Positions 17,617 to 27,084 of a stretch of DNA of 64,000 nt are shown here, piece after piece. The position numbers and the translations under genes are program-made. The notes under the pieces were generated by a model that worked only from the letters and a program-made list of their open reading frames with translations, did no database searches and was not told the origin of the DNA. Each line of letters opens with the position of its first letter. Positions within the stretch are counted from its first letter, which is position 1. Origin of the DNA: DATJPW01 sp963752855 (lineage in GTDB: Bacteria > Desulfobacterota > Desulfomonilia > Desulfomonilales > Desulfomonilaceae); contig CAVVZX010000035.1 of the NCBI GenBank assembly GCA_963752855.1, positions 62,001 to 126,000 of the forward strand, given 5' to 3'.

Positions 17617-18381
17617 ATGAATAGAGATCTCTTTGATCTTTCCGGCCGAGTAGCATTGGTTACCGGCGCATCCAAAGGTCTCGGAAAATCAGTTGTGGCG
17701 GCGCTCGCGAGCGCCGGCGCGGATATTGCCCTCTACGCCCGGGATAAGCAAGACCTCGAAAAGGTAAAATTGTCGGTGCAAGCCCAGGGCAGAAAAGCGG
17801 AAGTTTTTTGCGTCGACGTCCTGGACAAGGCTCAAATCGATGAGAACTTCAAAGCTACATTAGATGTTTTCGGCCATGTAGATATTCTTGTTAACAACGC
17901 CGGTGTCAATATACGAAAGCCTGTGCTCGAACTCTCTCCTGATGAATGGGATCTTGTCATTAACACAAATCTGAAAGGTTACTTTCTGATGGCTCAAGCG
18001 GTGGCCCCGGACATGCTCTCTCGAGGGTACGGGAAAGTCATCAATATGGCCTCCATTTTGGGGACCGTTGCTCTTCCTACCCAGCTCGCTTATGCGTCCA
18101 GTAAGGGAGGAGTAATCCAGATGACTAAAGTGATGGCTTTGGAATGGGCAAAGCAAGGCGTCCGTGTCAACGCAATTGGGCCAACTTATTTCGAAACGCC
18201 TTTGGTGGCGCAATTGAGAAACGATCCCGAACGTTTTCAATTCATTGTGGATCGGACTCCCATGGGCCGTTGGGGTCAACCCGACGAACTAGCGGGAGTC
18301 GTTATCTTCCTGGCTTCGCGAGCTTCGGATTTCATAACCGGCCAGACCATCTTTATTGATGGCGGTTGGACCATCTGGTAG
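17617..18381 (+). CDS. Short-chain dehydrogenase/reductase
   Basis: 254 residues, classical SDR. The ATG at 17617 with AAAGGAC upstream gives MNRDLFDLSGRVALVTGASKGLG, holding the TGxxxGxG cofactor motif. NNAG is near residue 92, the catalytic Ser in MASILG, and YASSKGG supplies Tyr-x3-Lys. The terminus FITGQTIFIDGGWTIW is typical. It resembles 3-oxoacyl-ACP reductase/glucose 1-dehydrogenase-type members. In this cluster it may oxidise a hydroxyacyl-CoA intermediate produced after the dehydratase step; that assignment rests on position only. Confidence 0.85.
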   Translation: MNRDLFDLSGRVALVTGASKGLGKSVVAALASAGADIALYARDKQDLEKVKLSVQAQGRKAEVFCVDVLDKAQIDENFKATLDVFGHVDILVNNAGVNIRKPVLELSPDEWDLVINTNLKGYFLMAQAVAPDMLSRGYGKVINMASILGTVALPTQLAYASSKGGVIQMTKVMALEWAKQGVRVNAIGPTYFETPLVAQLRNDPERFQFIVDRTPMGRWGQPDELAGVVIFLASRASDFITGQTIFIDGGWTIW

Positions 18382-18500
18382 CCGCGGGACCGTTAAATCC
18401 TTGATGTGGGTGGAGATCCAATACGGCGGTCCCGATATGCAGTCAATTGGGCGGGAGAAATCCCGAATATAAATCCGGCCGATGAGAAAGGAGACGAGAC

Positions 18501-19781
18501 ATGGGAACGACGCGCAGAGAGTTTTTGAAGGCAAGCTTTATGACAGCGGCGGCCGCGGCTTTGGGGCCTGGAGTCGCGAAACCTGTAGGGTTATGGGCAG
18601 CAACGCCACAAATAAAGGGACCGATTAAAATAGGCTATCAGACGGTCCTTTCCGGCACCTTGGCGGGGTATGGAGAATTCCACAAAATGGGCGCCTTAAT
18701 GGCCGTGGACGAGATCAACGCCGCAGGAGGTATAGCCGGGAACAAGATAGAATTGGAAGTTCGGGATTCTACAATGGCTGCGCCGGCATGTATACAGAAC
18801 GCTCGTTATTTTGTGGATAGTTGGGGGGCCGACTTTCTCGCGGGAGTGGATTCTTCGGGTCAGGTCCTGGCCGTGGCTCCTGTGATGGGTGAGCTGGATC
18901 GCATAATGATGGTTACTCATGCAGCAACGGAAAAGCTGACCGAGGAAGAGGTCTTCAAGAAAGGTATTAAACAGATGTTCCGCATCTGCTCGCCCACTTA
19001 TCAGGACGGGAATGCGGCCGCATTTGTGGCAAAGGACCTGCCGGTCAAGACCTGGGCTACCATAAGCCCGAAATATGAATATGGCTATACGTGCTGGACC
19101 ATGTTCAAAGACACGCTCGGCAAGCTTAAGTCCGGGGTGGAGTTCACGGCTGAATCCTGGGCGCCGGCTGGCACTACCGATTTTCGCTCCCACATCAATA
19201 CGATCATGGATGCAAAACCGGAAGGTTTGTATTCTACGGAATGGGCCGGGGAATTGATCAGTATGATCAAGCAGGCGAATCAAGCGGGAATGTTTGAGAA
19301 AATCAAGCACGTGATGCTTCCCGTAGGCGCCGCTATGGACGTCTTGGAGGGGCTCGGGGCCGAGCTACCGGATAATATCTGGATTTCCGGCAGATATTTC
19401 TTCCTTTATCCAAATACGCCACAGAATAACGACTGGGTGGCTCGTTTCCAAAAGCGATGGAACCATTATCCGGCTTACGTTTCTGAAACCGCTTATTCCA
19501 CAATGTTCGCGTTCAAGAAAGCGGTCGAGGCTGCAGGCTCCAAGGAAACGGCCAAGGTGATTCAAGCCCTGGAAGGAATGGAACTCGATTCCCCCGCGGG
19601 CAAAAGGGTTTTCAGAAAAGAAGATCACCAGGCGATGTATGAGGTGCCATGGGGATTGACCAAAGCCGACCCGAAGTATCCTTTCAAGATCATGGGTAAG
19701 CAGGTGGTGATCCCTGCAAAAGAATTTTTCAATCGCCCGCCATTCAGTGGCGCCGATACGAAACCGCCATTTAAGGCTTAG
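18501..19781 (+). CDS. Liv-type ABC transporter substrate-binding protein, system 1
   Basis: 426 residues, periplasmic-binding-protein fold type I (Peripla_BP_6). The N-terminus MGTTRREFLKASFMTAAAAALG carries a Tat-like TRREFLK signal. The mature part starts IKIGYQTVLSGTLAGYGEFHKMGALMAVDEINAAGGIAG, the classical LivJ/LivK opening. In these catabolic settings such proteins often bind aromatic or short-chain acids, not amino acids. GAGACGAG lies before the ATG. The permease and ATPase genes follow after a structured spacer. Confidence 0.85.
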   Translation: MGTTRREFLKASFMTAAAAALGPGVAKPVGLWAATPQIKGPIKIGYQTVLSGTLAGYGEFHKMGALMAVDEINAAGGIAGNKIELEVRDSTMAAPACIQNARYFVDSWGADFLAGVDSSGQVLAVAPVMGELDRIMMVTHAATEKLTEEEVFKKGIKQMFRICSPTYQDGNAAAFVAKDLPVKTWATISPKYEYGYTCWTMFKDTLGKLKSGVEFTAESWAPAGTTDFRSHINTIMDAKPEGLYSTEWAGELISMIKQANQAGMFEKIKHVMLPVGAAMDVLEGLGAELPDNIWISGRYFFLYPNTPQNNDWVARFQKRWNHYPAYVSETAYSTMFAFKKAVEAAGSKETAKVIQALEGMELDSPAGKRVFRKEDHQAMYEVPWGLTKADPKYPFKIMGKQVVIPAKEFFNRPPFSGADTKPPFKA

Positions 19782-19803
19782 TACAAATGCGCAGTGTTGC
19801 CGG

Positions 19804-19870
19804 CCGGGATATCTCCTACGCTACGAACGCCACGCTCAGCGTGGCTGACTGCGCTCCGGAGATATTCCGG
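19804..19870 (+). other. Large stem-loop between the binding-protein and permease genes
   Basis: CCGGGATATCTCC (19804-19816) pairs with GGAGATATTCCGG (19858-19870) over 13 positions with one G-U. Inside is a second hairpin, CCACGC/GCGTGG. Structures in this position commonly stabilise the binding-protein mRNA and reduce downstream expression; that role is inference. It could also be another dispersed repeat. Confidence 0.5.
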
Positions 19871-19900
19871 CTGGTCGGCGCAGGTTAACTGTCTGAATGT

Positions 19901-19937
19901 GCCGCAAGAAGCAGAGATTCTCTCTGTTTCTTGCGGC
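19901..19937 (+). other. Second stem-loop directly upstream of livH-like gene
   Basis: The 17-base arm 19901-19917 (GCCGCAAGAAGCAGAGA) pairs with 19921-19937 with a single mismatch and a 3-base loop. It ends 38 bases before the permease ATG. No T-run follows, so it is an mRNA-processing or attenuation candidate more than a simple terminator. Confidence 0.5.
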
Positions 19938-19974
19938 GCATAATGGGGAGGGGTTCGAAGCGGGGAGTATTCTA

Positions 19975-20848
19975 ATGCTGCAATCTCTGGTACACGTTTG
20001 CCTTGCGGGGATCTCCACGGGGATGTTCATCTGGCTGGTAGCCAGCGGGCTGACCCTGATATTCGGTGTCCTGCGGGTATTGAATTTCGCCCATGGCAGC
20101 TTCTATATGCTGGGCGCATATGTCTGTTTTACCGTTTTAACACACATGGGCGACAATTTTTGGCTGGGGCTTGTATTCGGACCGTTGGTCGTGGCCGCGT
20201 GTCGGATACTTAATGGAGCGGTTTCTGCTCAGGTACGTTTACCACCTGGAACTCCCGTACCAACTGCTCTTGACGTTTGCGATGGTCCTGATATTCGACG
20301 ACCTGGTCAAAATAATATGGGGAGCGGGCTCTACAGGCTCACCGTCAGTTCCGGGGTTATCCGGTTCAGTGTCGATTCTGGGACGCAATTTCCCCGTGTA
20401 TAACCTTTTTATTATAGCTGTCGGTCCACTTGTCGCATTGGGTCTTTATGGGCTGGTGGAAAAGACATGGTGGGGTCGAATCGTTCGCTCCGCGGCGTCC
20501 GATCGTGAAATGGCGTCGGCTATCGGCATAAAAGTGCCGATGTTGTACACAGCCGTTTTCATGTTCGGGGCATGGCTTTCTGCGGTGGGCGGGGCGCTCG
20601 CGGTCCCGTACGTGGGGCTGATTACTCCGGGAATGGGCGAAGCTATCATTATTGAGGCTTTCGTCGTTGTTGTCATCGGCGGATTGGGCAGCCTGCGGGG
20701 AGCGTTCTTAGGTTCACTGGTAATCGGACTGCTCAACTCTTTTGGAATAAGGTTCATACCCATGCTCGACATGTTCCTGATATTTATACTTATGGCTGTC
20801 GTCCTATTGTGGCGGCCGCAGGGATTTTTTGCAGAGGCGGACGCATGA
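19975..20848 (+). CDS. Branched-chain-type ABC permease LivH-like, system 1 (frameshift near 20203)
   Basis: About 290 residues. It starts MLQSLVHVCLAGISTGMFIWLVASG, with LTLIFGVLRVLNFAHGSFYMLGAY, the LivH signature, at residues about 26-50. One extra T near 20203 breaks the frame between LVVAA and VGYLMERFLLR. The remainder (DREMASAIGIKVPMLYTAVF, then VVVVIGGLGSLRGAFLGSLVIG) contains the EAA-like ATPase-contact loop. An inner-membrane subunit that pairs with the following LivM. The ATG has GGGGAG upstream. Confidence 0.85.
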
Positions 20849-21798
20849 ACAGATACTGGACATATCTTCTGTTGGCAATTTGTGTGGTCGCCCTGGTGAT
20901 CATCCCGTTATTTGCCGGCCCATTCATTCTCTATATTGCCATGCGAGTCATGATTCTCGCGATTTTCGCGCTTGGGTACAATCTCCTCTTGGGCAGGACC
21001 GGCCTGCTGTCCTTCGGACATGCGGCCTTCTATGCTGCAGGCGGATATGGACTCGCGCTTTCGATGATCCATCTTAACCCTCATCCGCTCCTGGGCATTT
21101 TTGTGGGGATAGTCGCAGCCGCTCTGTTGGCGCTTTTGATCGGGTTTTTTTCGGTAAGGCATACCGAAATCTATTTCGCAATGCTGACTTTGGCCTTCGG
21201 GATGATGGTTTTCTCTCTCATGTGGAACTGGCGCAGCGTGACAGGCGGAGATGACGGGCTTTACGGGATTACTCGCACCTCGATTTCTTTAGGACTGTTC
21301 AGTATCCCGATCAGGAAACAGTTTCAATACTATTTTGTGGTGGTTTTCTTCTTTCTGCTGAGTGTATTGCTTATTTATCGCATTTACCGGTCGCCCTTTG
21401 GACTGGTTCTCGCCGGCATCAGAGAAAACCATGTGCGAACTGAATTTGCAGGATTGGCGGTAAAGACGTATCGCCTTGGGGCCTTTGTTGTCTCAGGGGC
21501 ATTCGCTGGGCTCGCTGGGGCCCTCGCTGTTTTGCTCGAAAGCAACATTACCCCGTTTGCCGCCCACTGGGGCCGCTCTGCGGAGCCGGTGCTGGTTAGC
21601 CTGATTGGCGGTTTGCAAACGTTTTCAGGACCATTGGTCGGGAGCATCGTTTTCGTGGTGTTGCGAGAAGTGGTTGAGCGTTTCACTCATAACTGGATGT
21701 TATGGTTCGGGGTGATATTGCTCGCCATTATTATGGGATTTCGGGGTGGAATCGTCGGATCGACTGCAGATGTCCTCAAACGATACTCGCGAACGTGA
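20845..21798 (+). CDS. Branched-chain-type ABC permease LivM-like, system 1
   Basis: 317 residues, starting at an ATG that overlaps the livH stop (ATGA). It is a polytopic membrane protein with the LivM hallmarks GYNLLLGRTGLLSFGHAAFYAAGGY (residues about 42-66) and ITGGDDGL-type sequence (VTGGDDGLYGI). VSGAFAGLAGALAVLLESNI and SLIGGLQTFSGPLVGS contact the ATPases. Intact. It forms the translocation pore with the LivH-like subunit. Confidence 0.9.
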   Translation: MNRYWTYLLLAICVVALVIIPLFAGPFILYIAMRVMILAIFALGYNLLLGRTGLLSFGHAAFYAAGGYGLALSMIHLNPHPLLGIFVGIVAAALLALLIGFFSVRHTEIYFAMLTLAFGMMVFSLMWNWRSVTGGDDGLYGITRTSISLGLFSIPIRKQFQYYFVVVFFFLLSVLLIYRIYRSPFGLVLAGIRENHVRTEFAGLAVKTYRLGAFVVSGAFAGLAGALAVLLESNITPFAAHWGRSAEPVLVSLIGGLQTFSGPLVGSIVFVVLREVVERFTHNWMLWFGVILLAIIMGFRGGIVGSTADVLKRYSRT

Positions 21799-21815
21799 TC
21801 GATAGGAAGAATCAT

Positions 21816-22577
21816 ATGCCTGAAACTCTACTGGAAGTACGCAAGCTGAATAAGGCTTTTGGAATGGTGGTAACCGCAAGAGATTTGGATTTTTCCCTTC
21901 AGCGTGGGGAGCTAACTTCCGTTATCGGACCAAACGGCGCGGGTAAATCGACTCTGATCAATGTGTTGACAGGTTTTCTGCCCCAGGATTCGGGAGAAAT
22001 CTTGTTTCAGGGACGTGATATAAGCAATGAACCGGTGCATACTCGGGTGAGACAAGGATTGTGCCGATCCTTTCAGGTGGTAAATGTTTTCGGCAGTCTG
22101 TCCCTTTTTGAAAACGTGGCTATTCCTATATTTTCACTCAAAAAAAGGGCTCACAGGATGCTGAAAGCAGTTACAAGCGACAGGGAGGTCGGCACGGACG
22201 CGGAGCGGGCGCTGGATTGTGTGGGGCTTCTGGACCAGGCGCAAATGCCGGCCAAAGCGCTGTCACATGGGGACCAGCGCCTGCTGGAAGTGGCGATCGC
22301 CCTCGCTTCCAAACCGAGTCTGCTATTCCTGGATGAGCCGACAGCAGGGATGAATCCTCTGGAGAGGGCCAAAATCCTCCAAAATATCCGCGAGCTTGCC
22401 AACACCGGAGATGTCACTTTCGTTATAGTCGAGCACGACATGGACGTGGTCTTCTCATTGTCTGACAGGGTGATCACATTGCATCGCGGGGATATAATCG
22501 CGGACGGGTCTCCGGACGAAATCAAGATGAATCCTCAAGTGCGTGAGGTCTACCTCGGGGAGGAGGTGACAGAATGA
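21816..22577 (+). CDS. ABC transporter ATP-binding protein LivG-like, system 1
   Basis: About 253 residues from the ATG at 21816 (MPETLLEVRKLNKAFGMVV). Walker A is GPNGAGKST near residue 37 and the Q-loop follows in CRSFQVVNVF. The signature motif is the LivG-type LSHGDQRLLEVAIAL in place of LSGGQ. Walker B is LLFLDEPTAGMNP and the H-loop is VIVEHDMDVVF. Intact; energises the system-1 Liv transporter. Its stop overlaps the livF start. Confidence 0.9.
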   Translation: MPETLLEVRKLNKAFGMVVTARDLDFSLQRGELTSVIGPNGAGKSTLINVLTGFLPQDSGEILFQGRDISNEPVHTRVRQGLCRSFQVVNVFGSLSLFENVAIPIFSLKKRAHRMLKAVTSDREVGTDAERALDCVGLLDQAQMPAKALSHGDQRLLEVAIALASKPSLLFLDEPTAGMNPLERAKILQNIRELANTGDVTFVIVEHDMDVVFSLSDRVITLHRGDIIADGSPDEIKMNPQVREVYLGEEVTE

Positions 22578-23278
22578 TGTTGCAAGTGAAGACGAATCAA
22601 CACCTATTACGGCGCCTCCCACGTGCTTCAGGATATCTCTCTTGAAGTGAAGGCCGGCGAATCAGTGGCGCTCTTGGGGCGAAACGGGATGGGCAAGACC
22701 ACAACACTCCGTTCCATAATAGGATTGACACCGCCCAGGAATGGTTCCATCCATTTTCAGGGCGAACAGATCACATAGATTGCCGCCGTACGATATAGCG
22801 CATCTTGGAGTGGGCTACATACCGGACGATTTACGTATTTTTCCGGACCTCACGTGCGAGGAGAACTTGGAGATCGCCCGGCGTGTCTGCAAACGTTCAG
22901 GGTATTGGACCAAGGCAAAAAGTCGAGGAGCTTTTCCCTGTGCTGGCTGATCGCCGCAGGCAAAAAGGCGCAAGCCTCTCCGGCGGCGAAAAGAAGATGC
23001 TGAGCCTGGGTAGATCTCTCATGATGAATCCGAGCTTGATCCTGTTGGACGAACCATCCGAAGGGCTGGCTCCCTTGGTGCGCCGCAGGCTCATGGAGAC
23101 TATTCAAGAGATACGCACCCGTGGTATGACAATCTTATTGGCAGATCAGAACCTCAAGTTTTGCGCCAAAGTTTGCGACCGAGCTTACATTATTGAGAAA
23201 GGCTCAGTCGTTTACGAAGGGAGCATAGACGCAATTTGGTCCAATGAAGAAGTGGTTAAGCGCTACCTTGTGGTTTGA
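22574..23278 (+). CDS. ABC transporter ATP-binding protein LivF-like, system 1 (multiple frame breaks)
   Basis: Starts at ATGATG overlapping livG. It is broken near 22590, near 22777 and near 22910, yet the pieces read as a normal LivF. INTYYGASHVLQDISLEV leads to Walker A GRNGMGKTTT and NGSIHFQGEQIT. After removal of one T it continues RLPPYDIAHLGVGYIPDD, then VEELFPVLADRR and the signature LSGGEKKMLSLGRSL. Walker B is LILLDEPSEGLAP. The TAG at 22777 is a frameshift product, since one base deletion rejoins the family sequence. Function would be as the second ATPase of system 1. Confidence 0.75.
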
Positions 23279-23317
23279 TAAAGCCTGTTGAAGAAGCATT
23301 TGAGGAGATTGGGATTT

Positions 23318-23704
23318 ATGAAAATCCTCGTCGGATACGACGGATCGGCTCCATCCAAAGAGGCTTTGAATATAGCCCGGAAACACGCCAAGGCATTTGG
23401 CGCGTTTGTTTACGTTGTAACGTCTCTAGAATCGGATACCGGCGTCAATCAGATCAGACATTGCGAAGAGGAATTGGAATATACAAGACAATTCCTTACA
23501 GAAAGCGGAATTGAGGTGGAAACCCATCTTCTGGTTCGAGGCTTTAGTCCGGGAGAAGATATTGTCACGTTTGCCCTGGACAATGAAGTAGACGAGATCG
23601 TGGTGGGCTTGAAAAAAGTGTCCGCAGTGGAGAAAATGATTTTTGGATCCAACGCTCGTTACATTATTCTACATGCCCACTGCCCCGTAGTGTCGGTGAA
23701 ATAA
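23318..23704 (+). CDS. Universal stress protein (UspA family)
   Basis: 129 residues. The ATG at 23318 has GAGGA upstream and gives MKILVGYDGSAPSKEALNIA. The family's ATP-binding tail is present as VVGLKKVSAVEKMIFGSNARYIILHAHCPVVSV, matching the G-x2-G-x9-G(S/T) pattern only partly. Such proteins bind nucleotides and modulate stress or metabolic responses. It is placed between the first Liv system and the sigma-54 activator, 40 bases behind livF, and may be co-transcribed. Confidence 0.85.
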   Translation: MKILVGYDGSAPSKEALNIARKHAKAFGAFVYVVTSLESDTGVNQIRHCEEELEYTRQFLTESGIEVETHLLVRGFSPGEDIVTFALDNEVDEIVVGLKKVSAVEKMIFGSNARYIILHAHCPVVSVK

Positions 23705-23741
23705 TTCTGCCGGCCGCCTTTAGCAGGACGGAACGTGAGAG

Positions 23742-25515
23742 ATGCAAAATTTTTCGATCCAGGATCTTTATCAGATCCCTTCACTTTTTGTTTCCATTCT
23801 CGACTGTTCGTACAACGGAATAGTAATAATCGACTCCGCCGGAATCGTAGTGGTGTACAATCAGGCGGCAGCCCGCATGCTACGCGGCGAGCAAGGCTCA
23901 CCGATAGGCCGCCACTTTTCAGAGGTCTTACCGGAAACGTGGCCCGATCTGAAAGACATACTCGAAACCGGGCGACCGCAAATTGGAAGAAGAATCGTCC
24001 TGCCTCATGCCAATATAATTGCTAATCGCAACCCGATTGTCATGGATGGCCGGGTTGTGGGAGTGATCAGCGTTTTTCAGGATATCTCCGAATACGAGGC
24101 CATTATCTCGGAGTTACAGGGTTACAAGGAACTGCATCGCGAGCTGGAAGCCATCTTCGAGTCGTCCTACGACGGCTTCTACATCACGGACGGGAAAGCC
24201 AATACCATCAGAGTAAATAGCGCTTACGAGCGCATCGCCGGGCTTTCACGCAAGGACCTTATCGGCCGAAATATGCGAGACTTGGTGAAAGAGAAGGTGT
24301 TCGACCATTCCGTGACGCTGGCGGTCCTGGAGAAGAGGGCCCAAGTAACGCTTATGCAGAACATCAAAGGGAACAAGCAGGTCATGGTGACCGGCACGCC
24401 CATCTTCGATGATGGAGGCGCCATAGCCCTTGTGGTAACAACGGTCTGCGACATAACGTTGCTTAACAAGCTCAGGGCTGAACTTGAGGAAAGTCGGCGT
24501 CTGAGTACCCGCTATTACCAGTCCATCCTGGAACAGGAAAAATACGAGCACGCGCTACAAGACATGGTTATCAAGAGCAGCGCCATGAGCCAGGTGGTGC
24601 AAAAGGCGGTAAAGGTCGCAGGCGTGGACACCTCGGTGCTTCTGTACGGGGAATCCGGCGTCGGAAAGAGCATGCTTGCCCGCATCATTCATCTCATGAG
24701 CGCCAGGAAAGAGCGGCCATTCGTCAAAATCAACTGTGGAACCATACCCGAGTCGCTGATGGAGAGTGAACTGTTCGGTTACGCCAAAGGGGCTTTCACT
24801 GGGGCCTCGCCCGAGGGGAAGGCGGGACTTATCGAAGCGGGTCACACCGGCACCGTATTCCTGGATGAAGTGGGTGACCTGACGCCCGCGATGCAGGTCA
24901 AGTTGTTGCAGGTGATCGAAGAGAAGACTTTTACCCGAGTAGGCAGCACGAAACCGACGTCCGTCGACGTGCGTCTCATCGCCGCCACCAACAAAGATCT
25001 CATGGAGTTGGTGCGCACAGGCGGGTTCCGAGAAGACCTATATTACCGGCTTAACGTCATTCCCATTCACATCCCTCCGCTGCGGATGCGGAGAGAGGAC
25101 ATCCCCGCTTTGGCGATGAACATACTTGAAAAGTTTCGGCCTGACCATGGGGTTGCGGAAGCGCATGGAGCCTGAAGTCCTGGATAGCCTCCTCCGCTAC
25201 GATTACCCGGGCAACGTTCGGGAACTGATAAACCTCATGGAACGAATGATAATCATGAGTGACTCGGATCTAATTTGCCAGAACGACCTTCCTGGGGAAT
25301 TGAAAGAGTCGGCGCCAATGTTGCTCGAGTCGCTCGATAGTGGAGGCGGCCTCAAGGATGCGCTTGCAGCCGTCGAAGCTCGACTGATCTCCGCGGCCCT
25401 TCACAGGCACGAAACCGTCGCTTCGGCTGCTCGATCGCTGGCGGTTCATCCTACCACGCTATGGCGGAAGATGGCGAGGTATGGGATAGAGCCGGGCGAT
25501 GCAAATAAGCAATAG
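23742..25515 (+). CDS. Sigma-54-dependent transcriptional activator with PAS domains (frameshift near 25145)
   Basis: About 590 residues. Two PAS domains (residues about 12-105 and 135-245) precede an AAA+ domain with Walker A GESGVGKSMLA, the sigma-54 contact motif GAFTGASPEGK and Walker B VFLDEVGDL. The arginine-finger region follows (YYRLNVIPIHIPPLRMRREDIP). One extra G near 25145 breaks the frame; beyond it are LRYDYPGNVRELINLMERM and a Fis-type helix-turn-helix, ASAARSLAVHPTTLWRKM. The intact GAFTGA means it should contact sigma-54. It sits 160 bases upstream of a near-consensus -24/-12 promoter and probably activates the second Liv operon in response to a ligand sensed by PAS. Confidence 0.85.
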
Positions 25516-25677
25516 TATAGCAATAATGCAATGCAACGTAACATAGCGATTATATGACTTAAATACTGTACAACCAGCAACCCGTCGAATTGGTTATAGC
25601 AGAAACGCAACCCTGACCAGCCACCCTCTCGCCTCATCTCCTCAATGGAGTCAGCAACTTATAGGATCGACCGCCAA

Positions 25678-25693
25678 TGGCACGATTGTTGCT
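25678..25693 (+). promoter_or_regulatory. Sigma-54 (-24/-12) promoter
   Basis: TGGCACGATTGTTGCT matches the RpoN consensus TGGCACG-N4-TTGCW at every fixed position, with the GG and GC elements correctly spaced. It lies 73 bases upstream of the second binding-protein gene and just downstream of a sigma-54 activator gene. It would start transcription near 25704. The activator's binding site is probably in 25520-25670 but I could not define it. Confidence 0.85.
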
Positions 25694-25765
25694 CTTTCGG
25701 CCATCACCACGGGAAAAACCCCGCCATCTCATAACATGACATTCTAGAGTAAAGGAGGGAAAAAC

Positions 25766-27010
25766 ATGCTAAGGAAAGGGTCTTTTGCGCTGATTCTACT
25801 GGCCTTTTTGGCCCTGGTTCTGGCGCCGTTCGCCGCTGTCGCACAGGAGAAAGTCATAAAAATTGGGGCCTTGTTCCCCATGACAGGCAGACCCGGCCAA
25901 TACGGGCTTGATTCCGTGGACGCGGCAGAAATGGCCGTGGACGAGATCAACGCCAAGGGCGGTGTAGCCGGCTACAAGTTGGAGTTCATCAATACCGATT
26001 CCAAAGCCAAGCCTGACTACTCTGTGAGAGTGGCCAAGCGCTATATCACAGAAGATAAAGTGCATTTTCTTTTCGGAGTGGTAAGCTCTGCGGTTGGCCT
26101 GGCTTTAACGGAAGTTTCCAAGCAGTACAAGAAGATTTTCATCGCTACGGACCACGCTTCCACACAGCTTGTTACAGACAAATTACAACCATATTACTTT
26201 CGAGTTTCCAACAGTACTTTCCAATCAATGGCAGCGGGCGCTCTGTATTTAAAGGAGTTGAAGCAGACAAAACCCTGGGAGACCATCGCGTATATTGGAC
26301 CGGACTACGCCTACGGTCACGACCAGTGGGACGAACTCAAGTTCTGCCTGGATCGGTTTGGGGTCAAATATAAGGCAGTTGGCGAGTACTGGCCCAAGCT
26401 TTCCGCTCCGGATTACACTGCTTTTATTACAGCCATTATGAAGGACAAACCTGACATTCTCGTAAGCGGTTTCTGGGGAGGCGACACAGTAGCTTTTATC
26501 AAGCAGGCCCTGCCATTCGGGCTCTTCGCCAAGATGCTCTACTTCCATCCGGACGCTGGTGGCAATTACGAAGTGATGCGGGACTTGAGCTCGGAATTGC
26601 CGCTGGGGTTGGTGCTCAGCGCCCGGCATCACAACAACTGGCCCGATACCGAGCTTAACCGGGAGTACGTAAAGAAATTCCATCAGCGCACCAGCCGTTA
26701 CCCGACCTATGCGGCCGAAGGGGCTTATGCAGGCGTATACGCTATCGCCGAGGCAGTGAAGAAGGTTGGCAATCCCGATGATACCGAAGCCCTGGTCAAG
26801 GCATTCGAAGGCTTAAAAATCAAGCTGCCCGAAGATCCCGAAGATTTCACGTCCTACATTGACCCGGCGTCTCATCAGATAGTTCAAGTTCAGGCAATAG
26901 GCGTGACAGTGGCTAACGACAAGTTTCCACCAGCCAAGCGCATGTTGGGCGACTGGAAGATCTATAAAGCTGAGGATCTCATGCCGCCCAAAGAATTTCG
27001 AAAGAAGTAA
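25766..27010 (+). CDS. Liv-type ABC transporter substrate-binding protein, system 2
   Basis: 414 residues, intact. A Sec signal peptide (MLRKGSFALILLAFLALVLAPFAAVAQ, cleavage likely after AVA) precedes a Peripla_BP_6 domain. That domain opens IKIGALFPMTGRPGQYGLDSVDAAEMAVDEINAKGG. The ATG is preceded by a strong AAAGGAGG. It is the first gene behind the sigma-54 promoter and is followed by livH, livM, livG and livF homologues. It differs clearly from system 1 (Sec rather than Tat-like signal), suggesting a different ligand or induction regime. Confidence 0.9.
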   Translation: MLRKGSFALILLAFLALVLAPFAAVAQEKVIKIGALFPMTGRPGQYGLDSVDAAEMAVDEINAKGGVAGYKLEFINTDSKAKPDYSVRVAKRYITEDKVHFLFGVVSSAVGLALTEVSKQYKKIFIATDHASTQLVTDKLQPYYFRVSNSTFQSMAAGALYLKELKQTKPWETIAYIGPDYAYGHDQWDELKFCLDRFGVKYKAVGEYWPKLSAPDYTAFITAIMKDKPDILVSGFWGGDTVAFIKQALPFGLFAKMLYFHPDAGGNYEVMRDLSSELPLGLVLSARHHNNWPDTELNREYVKKFHQRTSRYPTYAAEGAYAGVYAIAEAVKKVGNPDDTEALVKAFEGLKIKLPEDPEDFTSYIDPASHQIVQVQAIGVTVANDKFPPAKRMLGDWKIYKAEDLMPPKEFRKK

Positions 27011-27084
27011 TTTTCGGCAAGGTAACCGGCAAAGGGGACGTCGTGTGAAGAAAGCCCCGTCCCCTTATATCGGGAGTGATTCCA

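Noticed and set aside
22775..22780. In-frame TAG in livF1 as possible pyrrolysine or readthrough
   Set aside because: Removing one base just before it restores the conserved RLPPYDIAHLGVGYIPDD, so it is a frameshift artefact.
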